Of a stretch of DNA of 64,000 nt, positions 18,273 to 27,803 are shown one piece after another. Source of the DNA: Haliovirga abyssi (GTDB lineage: Bacteria; Fusobacteriota; Fusobacteriia; Fusobacteriales; Haliovirgaceae); NCBI RefSeq assembly GCF_030295325.1, contig NZ_AP027060.1, forward strand, positions 186,001 through 250,000. The letters are read 5' to 3'. Made by a program: the position numbers and the translations under genes. Positions within the stretch are counted from its first letter, which is position 1; every line of letters starts with the position of its first letter. The notes under the pieces are model-generated. The model saw nothing but the letters and a program-made list of their open reading frames with translations. It was not told where the DNA came from and did not search any database.

Positions 18273-18478
18273 GATATCTCCTTTTCTAATTCACTCATTA
18301 TTTTTACTAATAATTTAACTTGATTTTTTATATCCTTATAATTTAACTCTTTCTTTGTTATATTATCTTTTTTCATTGTTAATAAACATAATGTTATCAA
18401 ATCTTTTTCTTCCCATATACTATTTTTCTTTATTTTTATAAATTTTTTTATTCTTTCTGTATTTATTTTGGTATCCAT
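18269..18478 (-). CDS. Small Lys/Glu-rich hypothetical protein upstream of nagB
   Basis: This 69-aa protein is helical and charged (predicted soluble, pI high), with no motif I recognise. Its stop overlaps the nagB start by 4 nt, so it is probably co-translated with nagB. An AGGAG-like site precedes its ATG (TAAGGAGCATAAA-ATG). It could be a small regulatory or adaptor protein, but there is no positive evidence. Confidence 0.6.
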   Translation of the reverse strand: MDTKINTERIKKFIKIKKNSIWEEKDLITLCLLTMKKDNITKKELNYKDIKNQVKLLVKIMSELEKEIS

Positions 18479-18592
18479 TTTATGCTCCTTATTTGTAATT
18501 AACTTTATATGATTTTATATTTTTATCTGTTGAGTGAGATCTATCTCTCCTACAAATCATAATCCATTAAAATTATATTGCAACATCCTTCT

Positions 18593-18804
18593 GTAGGGGC
18601 GAACCTATGTGTTCGCCCTGCTTTTTATATTTTACAAATAATAATAGTTATTATTATTAAGGTTATTTATAAGGTCCATTATAGGAACAATTGTAAGGGC
18701 AATCGTAAGGGCAATTCATGAATTGCCCCTACAAGTTTCCTAAAATCTAACATCATTTAATTCCCAACCCATAATTCTGGGCGAACACATAGGTTCGCCC
18801 CTAC
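18593..18804. repeat. REPIN/MITE-like element with 26-bp perfect terminal inverted repeats
   Basis: GTAGGGGCGAACC..GTTCGCCC at 18593-18618 and its exact reverse complement at 18779-18804 bound 212 bp; each end is itself a palindrome. A 28-bp palindromic repeat (GTAAGGGCAATTCATG...) at 18705-18732 lies inside and recurs without change at 26349-26376. It fills the gap between the ATPase gene and the small gene before nagB. I see no clear target-site duplication. Confidence 0.7.
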
Positions 18805-18810
18805 GTATCT

Positions 18811-19917
18811 TTACAAACTTATATTTTCTTCTGTCTCTTTGTCAAATATATGACATTTAGTTGTATCAAACCACAATTCATATTTTTGTCCTGATTTTAC
18901 TGTTACTCCTTCACTTCCTAATCTTGCTATATATTGATTTTTTCCTGGTGTGAAATATACAAATACTTCATTTCCCATTTGTTCTACTACATATATTTCT
19001 GATTTTACATAATTATCTTTTTCGTTTGGATGCGTTTCATGACTCCCTATATGTTCTGGTCTTATTCCAAACCATACCTCTTTTCCTACATATTTTTGTA
19101 CTTTATCTGCTTTTTCTTTTGGTAATCTTAATTTCATATGTTCTGTTACTACATATGTTGTATCTCCATCTTTTTCTAATTTTGCTTCTACTATATTCAT
19201 TGATGGACTGCCTATAAATCCTGCTACAAATTTATTTTCTGGTTTATTATATAAATTTAATGGAGTGTCTACTTGTTTTATTACTCCTAATTCCATTACA
19301 CATATTCTATCTCCCATTGTCATCGCTTCTACTTGGTCATGAGTTACATATATCATTGTTGTTTTTAATCTCTTATGCAATTTTGTTATCTCTACTCTCA
19401 TGTGTACTCTTAATTGAGCATCCAAATTTGACAATGGTTCATCAAATAAAAACACTTTCGGATCTCTTACTATTGCTCTTCCCACCGCTACTCTTTGTCT
19501 TTGTCCTCCTGACATCTCTTTTGGTTTCCTATCTAATAGATCTGTTATCCCCAATATTTCTGCTGCATTTTTTACTCTTTTGTCTATCTCTTCTTTTGGT
19601 GTTTTTGCTAATTTAAGACCAAATGCCATATTATCATATACATTCATATGTGGATACAAGGCATAATTTTGAAACACCATTGCTATTCCTCTATCTTTTG
19701 GCGGCAACTCATTTACTATTGTATCTCCTATTGCTACTGTTCCTCCTGTTATCTCTTCTAATCCTGCTATCATTCTAAGTGTTGTTGATTTTGCACAACC
19801 AGATGGCCCTACAAATACCATAAATTCTCCATCTTTTATTTCCAAATTGTGTCCATGCACCGCTTTGAATCCATTTGGATATGTTTTTTCCATATCTTTT
19901 AATATTACTTTTGCCAA
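18811..19917 (-). CDS. Sugar ABC transporter ATPase, MsmK/UgpC type
   Basis: This 368-aa ATPase belongs to the multi-sugar subfamily that can serve several importers. It has a Walker A with the variant GPSGCAKST, a Q-loop FQNYALYPH, signature MSGGQRQR, Walker [13 protein letters not shown], switch [13 protein letters not shown], and a C-terminal TOBE/regulatory domain (about 240-368). No ATPase gene lies next to the sugar permeases at 24481-26264, so this gene probably energises them. The start has GGGAGG upstream. Confidence 0.9.
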   Translation of the reverse strand: MAKVILKDMEKTYPNGFKAVHGHNLEIKDGEFMVFVGPSGCAKSTTLRMIAGLEEITGGTVAIGDTIVNELPPKDRGIAMVFQNYALYPHMNVYDNMAFGLKLAKTPKEEIDKRVKNAAEILGITDLLDRKPKEMSGGQRQRVAVGRAIVRDPKVFLFDEPLSNLDAQLRVHMRVEITKLHKRLKTTMIYVTHDQVEAMTMGDRICVMELGVIKQVDTPLNLYNKPENKFVAGFIGSPSMNIVEAKLEKDGDTTYVVTEHMKLRLPKEKADKVQKYVGKEVWFGIRPEHIGSHETHPNEKDNYVKSEIYVVEQMGNEVFVYFTPGKNQYIARLGSEGVTVKSGQKYELWFDTTKCHIFDKETEENISL

Positions 19918-19982
19918 TTTATATGCCTCCCTTTTTAAGAATTAATTTCATTAATTAATTTCATTATCGAACCATTCCTAAA

Positions 19983-21128
19983 TTATTTCTTACAATATTT
20001 TATTTCTCCACCAACAATTGTACAATATACATTTATATTATCATCAAATATCACTATATCTGCATCTTTATTTATATCTAAACTTCCTTTGCTTTTTTCT
20101 AATCCTATTACTTTTGCAGGATTTATAGTTGCTAGTTTTACAGAAGTTACAATGTCTGCATCAGAATATTTTTTTATATTTCTAACTGCTTTATTCAAAG
20201 TCAAAATACTTCCTGCTAAAGTCCCATCTTTTAATCTAGCTGATGTTTCATCTACAATTACTTCTTGTCCGCCCAAGTCATAAATTCCAGATTTTAAGCA
20301 AGCAGCTCTCATTGCATCGGTTATTAATACTATTTTATCACTCCCTTTTTCCTTTAATACGAAATTAAATAAATTTTTATTAACATGTATTGTATCTGCA
20401 ATAATCTCGCAAGTAACATCTGTTTGGAATGCTGCTCCTAATACTCCAGGCTCTCTATGATGAAGTGGCGGCATTGCATTAAAAGTATGTGTAATATGAG
20501 AAGCTCCACTATTTATCGCATTCATAGTTTCATCATAATTTGCATTTGTGTGTCCAATTGACAATACAATATTACTCTTTTCTTTTATCTCTTTTGTAAA
20601 CTCTAAATTATTATCTTCTTCAGGTGCATATGTAATTATCTTAATTATATCTACATAATTTTTAATAAATTTATAACTAGGTTTTATTATATACTCTGGT
20701 GCTTGAGCTCCTGCTTTTTTAGGGCTTATAAATGGTCCTTCTAAATGTGTCCCTAATATTTTAGCTCCTTCTACTAAATCTTTATTTTCTTTTATGTTAT
20801 CCAAAGCTTTATATATTGATTTTGCATCCATTGTCATTGTAGTGGCTAAAAATCCAGTTACCCCATTTTTAACTAACTCTTTACTTATTACATTTAAAGA
20901 ATCAAAATCGCCGTCCATAACATCTTTTCCAGCTGTCCCGTGAATGTGTACATCAATAAAACCAGGCGACACATACATTCCTTTAGCATCTATTTTATCA
21001 ATATTATTAAAAATAATATCAAGCTTATCAGCATCAACTATTTGAACTATTTTATCTTTAAATACTAAAGCTTTATTACTCAATATTCTATTATTTAAAA
21101 TTATTTTTCCGTTAATTATAGCCTGCAT
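19983..21128 (-). CDS. nagA: N-acetylglucosamine-6-phosphate deacetylase
   Basis: This 381-aa amidohydrolase removes acetate from GlcNAc-6-phosphate to give glucosamine 6-phosphate for NagB. Metal-site and substrate motifs are visible: PGFIDVHIHGTAGKDVMD (about 57-74), GTHLEGPFISPKKAGAQ (about 127), SIGHTNANY, HTFNAMPPLHHREPG and ITDAMRAACL with the catalytic Asp. Its ATG overlaps the murQ stop (TAATG), and AAGGAGGAG within murQ serves as its ribosome site. Confidence 0.94.
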   Translation of the reverse strand: MQAIINGKIILNNRILSNKALVFKDKIVQIVDADKLDIIFNNIDKIDAKGMYVSPGFIDVHIHGTAGKDVMDGDFDSLNVISKELVKNGVTGFLATTMTMDAKSIYKALDNIKENKDLVEGAKILGTHLEGPFISPKKAGAQAPEYIIKPSYKFIKNYVDIIKIITYAPEEDNNLEFTKEIKEKSNIVLSIGHTNANYDETMNAINSGASHITHTFNAMPPLHHREPGVLGAAFQTDVTCEIIADTIHVNKNLFNFVLKEKGSDKIVLITDAMRAACLKSGIYDLGGQEVIVDETSARLKDGTLAGSILTLNKAVRNIKKYSDADIVTSVKLATINPAKVIGLEKSKGSLDINKDADIVIFDDNINVYCTIVGGEIKYCKK

Positions 21129-22015
21129 TACTCCTCCTTATTCATAAATGTTTTCCTTGTAATAATGTTATTATGTTTTTCTAAAAAAGTTTTAGCTGAT
21201 TGTAAATCACATCTATTTTCTATCATAATAATCGCTAATTTAGGATTATTTTCTGCTTTCAATAATATTCTTTCAGCTTCTTTCTTATTAATCTCTGTTG
21301 CTAAAGCAACAATACTAATAAGTCTATTTTGCAATTTTTTATTTATAGGTTGTACATTGATCATTAAATTTCCATACACTTTTCCTAGCCTTATCATCAC
21401 ACCAGTTGATATCATATTCAATATCATTTTTTGAGCAGTTCCACTTTTTAATCTCGTAGACCCCATTATAACTTCTGCTCCAACTTCCACACTAATATCT
21501 ACATCTACAATATTTCTTATTTTTCCTGTTTTTTTACAACAAATTCCAACTGTACTTATCCCATTAGATTTTGCATACTTTAACGCCGATATTACATAAG
21601 GTGTATTCCCACTTGCAGATATTCCAACAATAACATCTTTTTTTGTTACACCATATTTTTTCAGATCACTTATAGCTAACTCTTCATTATCTTCTGTTTG
21701 TTCTAACCAACCACTAATAGCATCTTTTCCCCCTGAAATAATGCCTTGAACCATTTTATCATCTACCCCAAATGTAGGCGGACATTCTGACGCATCAATT
21801 ACCCCTAACTTTCCGCTTGTTCCACTTCCTACATAAAACAGTTTCCCACCAGAGCTTAATTTTTCTGTTATCAAATCTATTGACTTAGCAATATTATGTT
21901 TTTCATATTCTACGGCAAATGCTATCTTTTTATCTTCATTATTCATTTTTTCTACTATTTCCAGAGAATTCATACTGTCAATATTAATAGTTTCTCTATT
22001 TATATCTTCACTCAC
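21128..22015 (-). CDS. murQ: N-acetylmuramic acid 6-phosphate etherase
   Basis: This protein, about 295 aa, cleaves the lactyl ether of MurNAc-6-phosphate to GlcNAc-6-phosphate for NagA. It has a SIS sugar-phosphate domain (GKLFYVGSGTSGKLGVIDASECPPTFG, about 57-83, and GISASGNTPYV) and the MurQ signature EVIMGSTRLKSGTAQKMILNMIS. An in-frame TTG at 22024 touches the AAGGAG site, so I start at GTG 22015, which is 9 nt after it. It forms a coupled pair with nagA and supports recycling or scavenging of peptidoglycan. Confidence 0.93.
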   Translation of the reverse strand: MSEDINRETINIDSMNSLEIVEKMNNEDKKIAFAVEYEKHNIAKSIDLITEKLSSGGKLFYVGSGTSGKLGVIDASECPPTFGVDDKMVQGIISGGKDAISGWLEQTEDNEELAISDLKKYGVTKKDVIVGISASGNTPYVISALKYAKSNGISTVGICCKKTGKIRNIVDVDISVEVGAEVIMGSTRLKSGTAQKMILNMISTGVMIRLGKVYGNLMINVQPINKKLQNRLISIVALATEINKKEAERILLKAENNPKLAIIMIENRCDLQSAKTFLEKHNNIITRKTFMNKEE

Positions 22016-22067
22016 TTTATTCAACTCCTTGTTACAAAATTAAATTATTTTTTCAAATTGAATATTT

Positions 22068-22799
22068 TTATTTTAGTATTACTTCATAATTATATTTATC
22101 ACTTCTGTTTATTGTTTTTGTATATTCTATTATTCGTCCATCTTCTAAATAAGTTTTTCTATTAAATAAAAGACCCAATTCTCCTTCTTCTACTTCTAAA
22201 ATTTCCGCATTTTCACCTTCTATTTTAATTGGTTTTATGCTTTGTTTTGCATATTCTGGAATATAATCATATTTTTCCTTAAATATTTTATACAAAGAGT
22301 TCCCTTCTAATTCTTCTTTTGTTAAATTTGGACAATATTCTTTTGGTATCCATGCTGTTTCAATAGCATATGGGACTCCTTCTACTATTCTTACTCTTTT
22401 TAAAACAATAGCTTCTTTTAATTCTGGCACCATTCCCATACTTTTTTTGAATTTTTCTTCTAATTGTTCTGTCTTAAAATCTAATATTTTTGTTTCTATA
22501 CTCAGCCCTTTTAATTTCATCTCTTCAGTAAACCCTCTCATTTGCAACAGTTGACGAAACTCTTTCGGCTTTGACACAAAAGTTCCTTTTCCTTGTTCTC
22601 TGTATAGCAACCCTTCATCAACAAGAGATAGAACCGCTTTATTTATAGTCATTCTACTTACTTCAAGTTGGTCACACAGTTCTCTTTCAGATGGAATCAT
22701 ATCCCCTACTTTTAATTCTTCGTTTTCAATCATATTTTTTATTATCTCTTTTACTTGATAATATAAAGGGATAATACTGCTTTTAATTATTTTTTTCAT
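22068..22799 (-). CDS. GntR/HutC-family repressor, NagR/DasR/YvoA-like
   Basis: This 243-aa regulator has an N-terminal winged helix (about 10-72, IPLYYQVKEIIKNMI, SERELCDQLEVSRMTINKAVLSL) and a C-terminal UTRA effector domain (about 95-240). Homologues bind GlcNAc-6-phosphate or glucosamine-6-phosphate. I start at ATG 22799, which has GGAGG 8 nt upstream. The palindrome TTGTATATACAA lies 22 bp upstream (autoregulation) and a dre-type site lies at the chemoreceptor promoter at 29.86 kb. It is the likely master regulator of the amino-sugar cluster. Confidence 0.88.
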   Translation of the reverse strand: MKKIIKSSIIPLYYQVKEIIKNMIENEELKVGDMIPSERELCDQLEVSRMTINKAVLSLVDEGLLYREQGKGTFVSKPKEFRQLLQMRGFTEEMKLKGLSIETKILDFKTEQLEEKFKKSMGMVPELKEAIVLKRVRIVEGVPYAIETAWIPKEYCPNLTKEELEGNSLYKIFKEKYDYIPEYAKQSIKPIKIEGENAEILEVEEGELGLLFNRKTYLEDGRIIEYTKTINRSDKYNYEVILK

Positions 22800-22820
22800 A
22801 ACATATACCTCCAAGTTTTG

Positions 22821-22832
22821 TTGTATATACAA
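22821..22832 (-). promoter_or_regulatory. Candidate operator of the GntR repressor
   Basis: TTGTATATACAA is a perfect palindrome with the half-site spacing of NagR/DasR sites ((T/G)GTNTANAC(C/A)). It lies just upstream of the repressor's ribosome site. Confidence 0.5.
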
Positions 22833-22853
22833 TATATCATATTTTGAATATGA

Positions 22854-22894
22854 CAGGAAGCTTTTTTTAAAGAGGAGAAACAATTAGCTTCCTG
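22854..22894. other. Intercistronic hairpin between nagZ-like and GntR genes
   Basis: CAGGAAGCT and AGCTTCCTG form a perfect 9-bp inverted repeat around a 23-nt loop. No T-run follows on the coding strand, so it is not a clear terminator; it may separate or stabilise the transcripts. Confidence 0.5.
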
Positions 22895-22904
22895 CCACAA
22901 ACAT

Positions 22905-24455
22905 TTATATCTTAACTGGGAGGATGAAATTAAATTCAAACTTTTCTGTTATAGCTTTTGCTAAACTTTTCATTGTAATATCATCTTGAGAATATGCTGC
23001 AATAGCTGTTATATCTTTAGAAAACAGTTTCAATTCATATGGATCTCTTAATGTTATCGCAATTGTATCTATTTTACTAGAAATATTATTTATAAATTCA
23101 ATTTGATTTTTAAACCTCATTCCATTTAAAATTCCTTGAATTAATATATCTGATTTCTCAATTTTTTTCAAAATATCACTATCTCCCAATAAATTTTCAT
23201 TTAATTTATAAGTTATTATATCTACATTTTTAATTTTTTCTTTCAAATATACTCCAAATTTATTAATTTTATTTCCACTTGTATCTGCTTCTGTCATATT
23301 AATTGATTCAGGTAAAAGTAATAACAGTTTTAAATTTTTTTTAATTGGTAACAATTTTTTGTTATCACTATATAAAGTTAATGCTTTTTCGCTAATATCT
23401 TTTATTACCTCTTCAGTTTTCTTTCGTGGACTCTTTTTATTTATTTTTAGTTTTTTTGCTTTAGATTTTAATTTTAAAATTCTTTCAACCGATTGATTAA
23501 TTCTTTCTTCTGAAATAATCCCTAATTTCACAGCTTCTTTTATTCCTTCTACTGCTTTAATTTGTGCCTCTTTTGTCCCATTTACTAACGCCATATCTCC
23601 ACCTGCTAATAAAAACTTCACAACAGCTTCTTCTATTGGATATTTTTTTAAAATTGCTCCCATCTCCATATCATCGCTTATTATAACTCCATTATATTTA
23701 AGTTCATTCCTCAAAATATCCGTAATTATAATCTTTGACATACTAGCTGGAATTTTGTTTTTTTCTATATTTTTATAAATCACATGAGAAACCATTATAG
23801 TATCTATTCCATTTTCTATTAATTTTATAAATGGTTTTATCTCAATATCTCTTATCTCTTTTTCCGAAAAACTATTTTCTGCTAATCCAATATGTGAATC
23901 CGCAGTTGTATTCCCATGCCCTGGAAAATGTTTAGCTGAATTTAATACTCCGCCATCATTTAATCCTTTTGCAAATTTTATGCAAAATTTAGATACTTTC
24001 TCAGGATTATCTCCAAAAGATCGAACTCCAATCACAGGATTATTCTTTTGTAAATTCAAATCTGCCACTGGAGCAAATGCCATATCTATTCCTAAATTTG
24101 ATAATTCATATCCTATAACATTCCCTTCATCATAAGCTAATTTAACATCTGTTGTAGCTCCTAACGCCATTGTACTTGGAAATTGAGATAATAAATTTTC
24201 AAATACAGAAAGAGTTCCGCCTTCTTGATCAGCTCCAAAAATTGGTTCTTTTATACTGTTTTCCTCACAAAATCTTTTTACATCTGATATAAATTTAGTT
24301 ACTTGTGGCAAATTTTCAATATTTTCACCGCTAAATCTATAGCCCCCTAATCTATATTTCATTATAAACTCTTTCATCTCTTTGTTAAGTTCATTTCCTT
24401 TTAATTGTCCTAAAATTAATTGACCAATTTTTTCATCTAAACTCATATTATTCAT
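22905..24455 (-). CDS. Glycoside hydrolase family 3, beta-N-acetylhexosaminidase (NagZ-like)
   Basis: This protein of about 516 aa has the NagZ-type catalytic loop KHFPGHGNTTADSHIGL (His general acid/base with Asp) and the nucleophile Asp in ISDDMEMGAI, within an N-terminal barrel of about 340 residues. A second alpha/beta domain (about 350-515) follows, as in longer Gram-positive-type NagZ. No signal peptide is seen, so it should act in the cytoplasm on imported GlcNAc-MurNAc or chitobiose. GGAG lies 9 nt before the ATG at 24455; an in-frame ATG at 24470 has a weaker site. It follows the permease stop closely. Confidence 0.9.
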   Translation of the reverse strand: MNNMSLDEKIGQLILGQLKGNELNKEMKEFIMKYRLGGYRFSGENIENLPQVTKFISDVKRFCEENSIKEPIFGADQEGGTLSVFENLLSQFPSTMALGATTDVKLAYDEGNVIGYELSNLGIDMAFAPVADLNLQKNNPVIGVRSFGDNPEKVSKFCIKFAKGLNDGGVLNSAKHFPGHGNTTADSHIGLAENSFSEKEIRDIEIKPFIKLIENGIDTIMVSHVIYKNIEKNKIPASMSKIIITDILRNELKYNGVIISDDMEMGAILKKYPIEEAVVKFLLAGGDMALVNGTKEAQIKAVEGIKEAVKLGIISEERINQSVERILKLKSKAKKLKINKKSPRKKTEEVIKDISEKALTLYSDNKKLLPIKKNLKLLLLLPESINMTEADTSGNKINKFGVYLKEKIKNVDIITYKLNENLLGDSDILKKIEKSDILIQGILNGMRFKNQIEFINNISSKIDTIAITLRDPYELKLFSKDITAIAAYSQDDITMKSLAKAITEKFEFNFILPVKI

Positions 24456-24480
24456 ACTTTTCAACTCCATTCAATATTTC

Positions 24481-25347
24481 CTATCCTTTTACAGCTCCAG
24501 CTGTAAGACCACTTACAATTTGTCTTTGTAATATTAAATATACAATTAATACAGGAACTACCGTTAATACAACCGCAGTTGCTTGAAGTCCATAATCTGT
24601 CCCATATTGCGAACTTACTTCATTAAGCAAAACACATATAGGTCTTACTTTTTTAGAAGACACAAATACTAATGACGAAAACAGATCATTATACGACCAC
24701 AAGAATGAAAATATCCCAACTGTTGCAAATGCCGGTTTTGACATAGGAACAATTATTTTTGAAAAAATTTGCCATCTGTTACACCCATCTAAAATAGCTG
24801 CCTCTTCCAATTCTTTTGGCAATGAAGCCATATATGCCGATAATACCAATGTAGCAAACACTAAATTTCCTGCTGTTTGTGGAAATATTAATGCAAAATA
24901 TGTATCAACTAAATGTAATTTTATTAAAATTTCATAAACTGGAACAACCGTAACAAATCCAGGTATTAATAACCCTATTGCTAGTGCTCCTTGAATAATA
25001 GTTCTTCCTCTAAATTCAAATCTTGATATTGCATAAGCTGCCATTCCCCCAAATAGCATTACTAAAACAACAACACTTCCTGACATTATAAAGCTATTCA
25101 TATAACTTCTTCCCATATCTACTTTTGTAAGTGCATTTAAATAATTTACTGGGTTAAACTTTCCCGCTATTGCAAAAGGCTTATTTATTATTTCATTAGA
25201 AGCTTTAAATGAGTTATTAAATATCCACAATAGAGGAAGAATTGTTGTAGATGCCCATACACTTAAAACTATATAAATTATCAGTTTAGATAATTTAAAA
25301 TTAGTAATCTGTTTTTGAATCCTCTCAAATACCGTATTATTTACCAT
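24481..25347 (-). CDS. Sugar ABC permease, MalG type
   Basis: This 288-aa inner-membrane protein has six predicted helices and the EAA loop EEAAILDGCNRWQIF (about 195) that docks on the ATPase. The C-terminus ends in the common QRQIVSGLTAGAVKG. It is the second permease of the importer, 44 bp after the MalF-type gene, and is followed by the hexosaminidase gene, suggesting that the substrate is an N-acetylated amino-sugar disaccharide or muropeptide sugar. Confidence 0.92.
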   Translation of the reverse strand: MVNNTVFERIQKQITNFKLSKLIIYIVLSVWASTTILPLLWIFNNSFKASNEIINKPFAIAGKFNPVNYLNALTKVDMGRSYMNSFIMSGSVVVLVMLFGGMAAYAISRFEFRGRTIIQGALAIGLLIPGFVTVVPVYEILIKLHLVDTYFALIFPQTAGNLVFATLVLSAYMASLPKELEEAAILDGCNRWQIFSKIIVPMSKPAFATVGIFSFLWSYNDLFSSLVFVSSKKVRPICVLLNEVSSQYGTDYGLQATAVVLTVVPVLIVYLILQRQIVSGLTAGAVKG

Positions 25348-25391
25348 ATCTTCCCTCCTCTAGGAATATTTAAAAAATTTTTAAATATTCT

Positions 25392-26264
25392 CTAGTATGT
25401 TATATCTTCGCTTTTTAAAAATTTATTTGTAAAAAATGTTAACGCAAAACCTAATACAACTATTAAAACTGCAATTGATGACCCATATCCAAATAATCTT
25501 CTTTGAAATGTAATATCATACATATATGTTCCTAATACTTGCGATGAATCAAAAGGTCCACCTTGAGTTATTATCCATACGAAATCAAATACTTTTAATG
25601 TCCCTGTAATAGCTAACATTATCGATACTTTTATATCTCCAAATATTAACGGAAGTGTTATTTTAGTTATTCTATGATATGCATTAGCTCCTTCTAAATG
25701 AGCTGCTTCATAAAAAGTAGTAGGTATTTTAGTTATTGCAGTTAATATAATTACAAAGTAGAATCCTACATATTGCCAAACAGTTGGTATTATTACCATT
25801 AATAATGATGTCTTTTCTGTAAGCCACACTACTTTTCCTATTCCAAATATTGCTAAAAATGAATTTAATAATCCACCATCATATCCATAAAATAGATTAA
25901 ACATTAGTCCCAAAGCTGCTGCTGATACAACAACAGGAAATAGATATACTGTTTTGAAAAAGTTTTGTCCTGCTCTAATCATATCTACCAGCATTGCCAA
26001 GAGTACTCCAATCCCTACTTGTACAAATACTGAAGCTAGCATAAAGATTAATGTATTTATTATCGATTTGCTAATTGCAGGATCTTTAAACATTTTTATA
26101 TAATTTCCAAATCCAATAAATCTAGGGCTTATGTTATTTAAGCTATAAAACATACTTTTATAAAATGTTCTAACTAATGGATAGAATAAAAAGACTATCA
26201 TCATAAATGCAGCTGGAAAAAGGAATAGAAAAATTGCTTTTTTATCTCCTTTTATTTTAAACAC
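25392..26264 (-). CDS. Sugar ABC permease, MalF type
   Basis: This 290-aa inner-membrane protein has six predicted helices (first at about 10-30) and the EAA loop YEAAHLEGANAYHRITKITLPLI (about 185-205). It pairs with the MalG-type permease and the binding protein at 26416-27708; the ATPase is encoded separately at 18811-19917. Confidence 0.92.
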   Translation of the reverse strand: MFKIKGDKKAIFLFLFPAAFMMIVFLFYPLVRTFYKSMFYSLNNISPRFIGFGNYIKMFKDPAISKSIINTLIFMLASVFVQVGIGVLLAMLVDMIRAGQNFFKTVYLFPVVVSAAALGLMFNLFYGYDGGLLNSFLAIFGIGKVVWLTEKTSLLMVIIPTVWQYVGFYFVIILTAITKIPTTFYEAAHLEGANAYHRITKITLPLIFGDIKVSIMLAITGTLKVFDFVWIITQGGPFDSSQVLGTYMYDITFQRRLFGYGSSIAVLIVVLGFALTFFTNKFLKSEDITY

Positions 26265-26348
26265 ATCCTTTCTTAATATCTGAAAAAACCTTAATATTAT
26301 TTATATATCTCTAGTATTTTGCTAAACCTTCCATTGTCATTCATATCC

Positions 26349-26376
26349 GTAAGGGCAATTCATGAATTGCCCCTAC
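26349..26376. repeat. 28-bp palindromic repeat (second copy)
   Basis: GTAAGGGCAATTCATGAATT followed by GCCCCTAC is identical to 18705-18732. It can fold as a hairpin in the transcript between the binding-protein and MalF-type permease genes, where differential expression is usual. Confidence 0.75.
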
Positions 26377-26415
26377 AACCAAACATAAATTGATTTATTA
26401 AAACTCTTACCTTTT

Positions 26416-27708
26416 TTATTTTCCTTTTGCTTCTAACTCTACATTTCTTGCTGTTTCTAATACTGCTCTTGAATCTTTTCTTCCTACTGATATATATGGA
26501 ACTCCTCTAACAATTTCCATAAATGCAGGTCTTGATATTTGTGCATCAATTGGTAATGACATATGTTCTGCTTTTGCAACCATTGCATTTCCTGAAGCTT
26601 TTGCTGGTGATAATCCTTCTATTTTTACATTAGCTGCTGGAACTCCTCCATTTGCTGTTGCCATTTTTTTAATCATAGCTGGAGTTGTTAAATATTTTAA
26701 TAATTTTAAAACTATATCTTTTTTATTTGGATCGTTATAAGCTCTTTTACTCAAATAATATCCTGAAGTAAATCCTGCTATTATATCTGAATTAACTCCT
26801 TTTGTTCCTGGTATTGCTGGTACAGGTAACACTTTTGTATGATCTTGATCAGGTAATCCTCCTACAAACCAAGAACCTTCTATTGTCATTCCTGCTTTTC
26901 CTTGTTTATATAAATTTTGTGCTGCTTCCCATCCAGTTGTTAAACTATCTTTTGGGAAAGCTCCCATTGCATATAAAGTTTTAATTTCATCAAGCCCTTG
27001 TACCCAAAAATTATTTATTCCATTAACTAATCCTGAATCGTGTCCTTTTGCCCCTGCTGCTTTCAAAATAAAATATTCAATAGCATAATGAGGTGTTTTT
27101 CCTAATCCAATTGCTAAAGGAACCTCTCCATTTTCTTTTAAAACTTTTACTGCTTTTATAAATTTATCCCAATCTGTAGGTAATTCTAAATTATACTTTT
27201 CAAATAATTGTGTGTTGACCATTAATCCTTCATAAAAACCTGTAACTGGTATCGCATAAATATTGCCATTTGGTTCTTTTACTTGTTCTTTTACGCTATC
27301 TAAAATTCCATTCCCCCATTTTGTATCTGCACTTAATAAATCATTTAATGGAACCACTCTTCCTGATTTTATTAATGGAGCTCCCATTCCACCAGTAAAG
27401 TAAAATGTTAAATCAGCTTCATTTCCTGCTGCAAAATCATTTTCTATTTTTGTTTTAAATGCGTCATCGCCTGTAGCTGACTCATCTAAAATTTTTACAT
27501 TATTTGCTGCTTCAAAATCTTTTAAAGCTGCTTGATAAACTTTAGCCGCTGGGTCTGTTCCACCAAACATTGTTGCTATTCTTATCTCAGGTACTTTCTT
27601 TTCCGCTTTTTTCTTAAATAAAAAGTCAAATACTCCACCTTGTGCTACTACCCCTGCAACAAACATTAAAACCATTACCATCACTACATTTTTCTTAATA
27701 GCTTTCAT
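26416..27708 (-). CDS. Sugar-binding protein of ABC importer
   Basis: This 430-aa periplasmic protein belongs to the large type I sugar-binding family (PEIRIATMFGGTDPAAKVYQAALKDFE, GWEAAQNLYKQGKAGMTIEGSWFVGGLP, ADLTFYFTGG). Its leader (VMVLMFVAGVVAQGGVFDFLFKKK) is nearly identical to that of the unrelated binding protein at 8297-9340. Ribosome site AGGAGG. Upstream lies a TATAAT box at about 27,755 within an ATTCCTCAA/TTGAGGAAT inverted repeat (27732-27788). Context suggests N-acetylglucosamine-type oligosaccharides. Confidence 0.9.
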   Translation of the reverse strand: MKAIKKNVVMVMVLMFVAGVVAQGGVFDFLFKKKAEKKVPEIRIATMFGGTDPAAKVYQAALKDFEAANNVKILDESATGDDAFKTKIENDFAAGNEADLTFYFTGGMGAPLIKSGRVVPLNDLLSADTKWGNGILDSVKEQVKEPNGNIYAIPVTGFYEGLMVNTQLFEKYNLELPTDWDKFIKAVKVLKENGEVPLAIGLGKTPHYAIEYFILKAAGAKGHDSGLVNGINNFWVQGLDEIKTLYAMGAFPKDSLTTGWEAAQNLYKQGKAGMTIEGSWFVGGLPDQDHTKVLPVPAIPGTKGVNSDIIAGFTSGYYLSKRAYNDPNKKDIVLKLLKYLTTPAMIKKMATANGGVPAANVKIEGLSPAKASGNAMVAKAEHMSLPIDAQISRPAFMEIVRGVPYISVGRKDSRAVLETARNVELEAKGK

Positions 27709-27803
27709 AATTTTCCTCCTTTTTTTGTATAATTCCTCAAGTTTTGCTTATTATACTCTACGCCTCCTTTATATAAATTTTGAGGAATAATTTTTAAAAA
27801 ATT

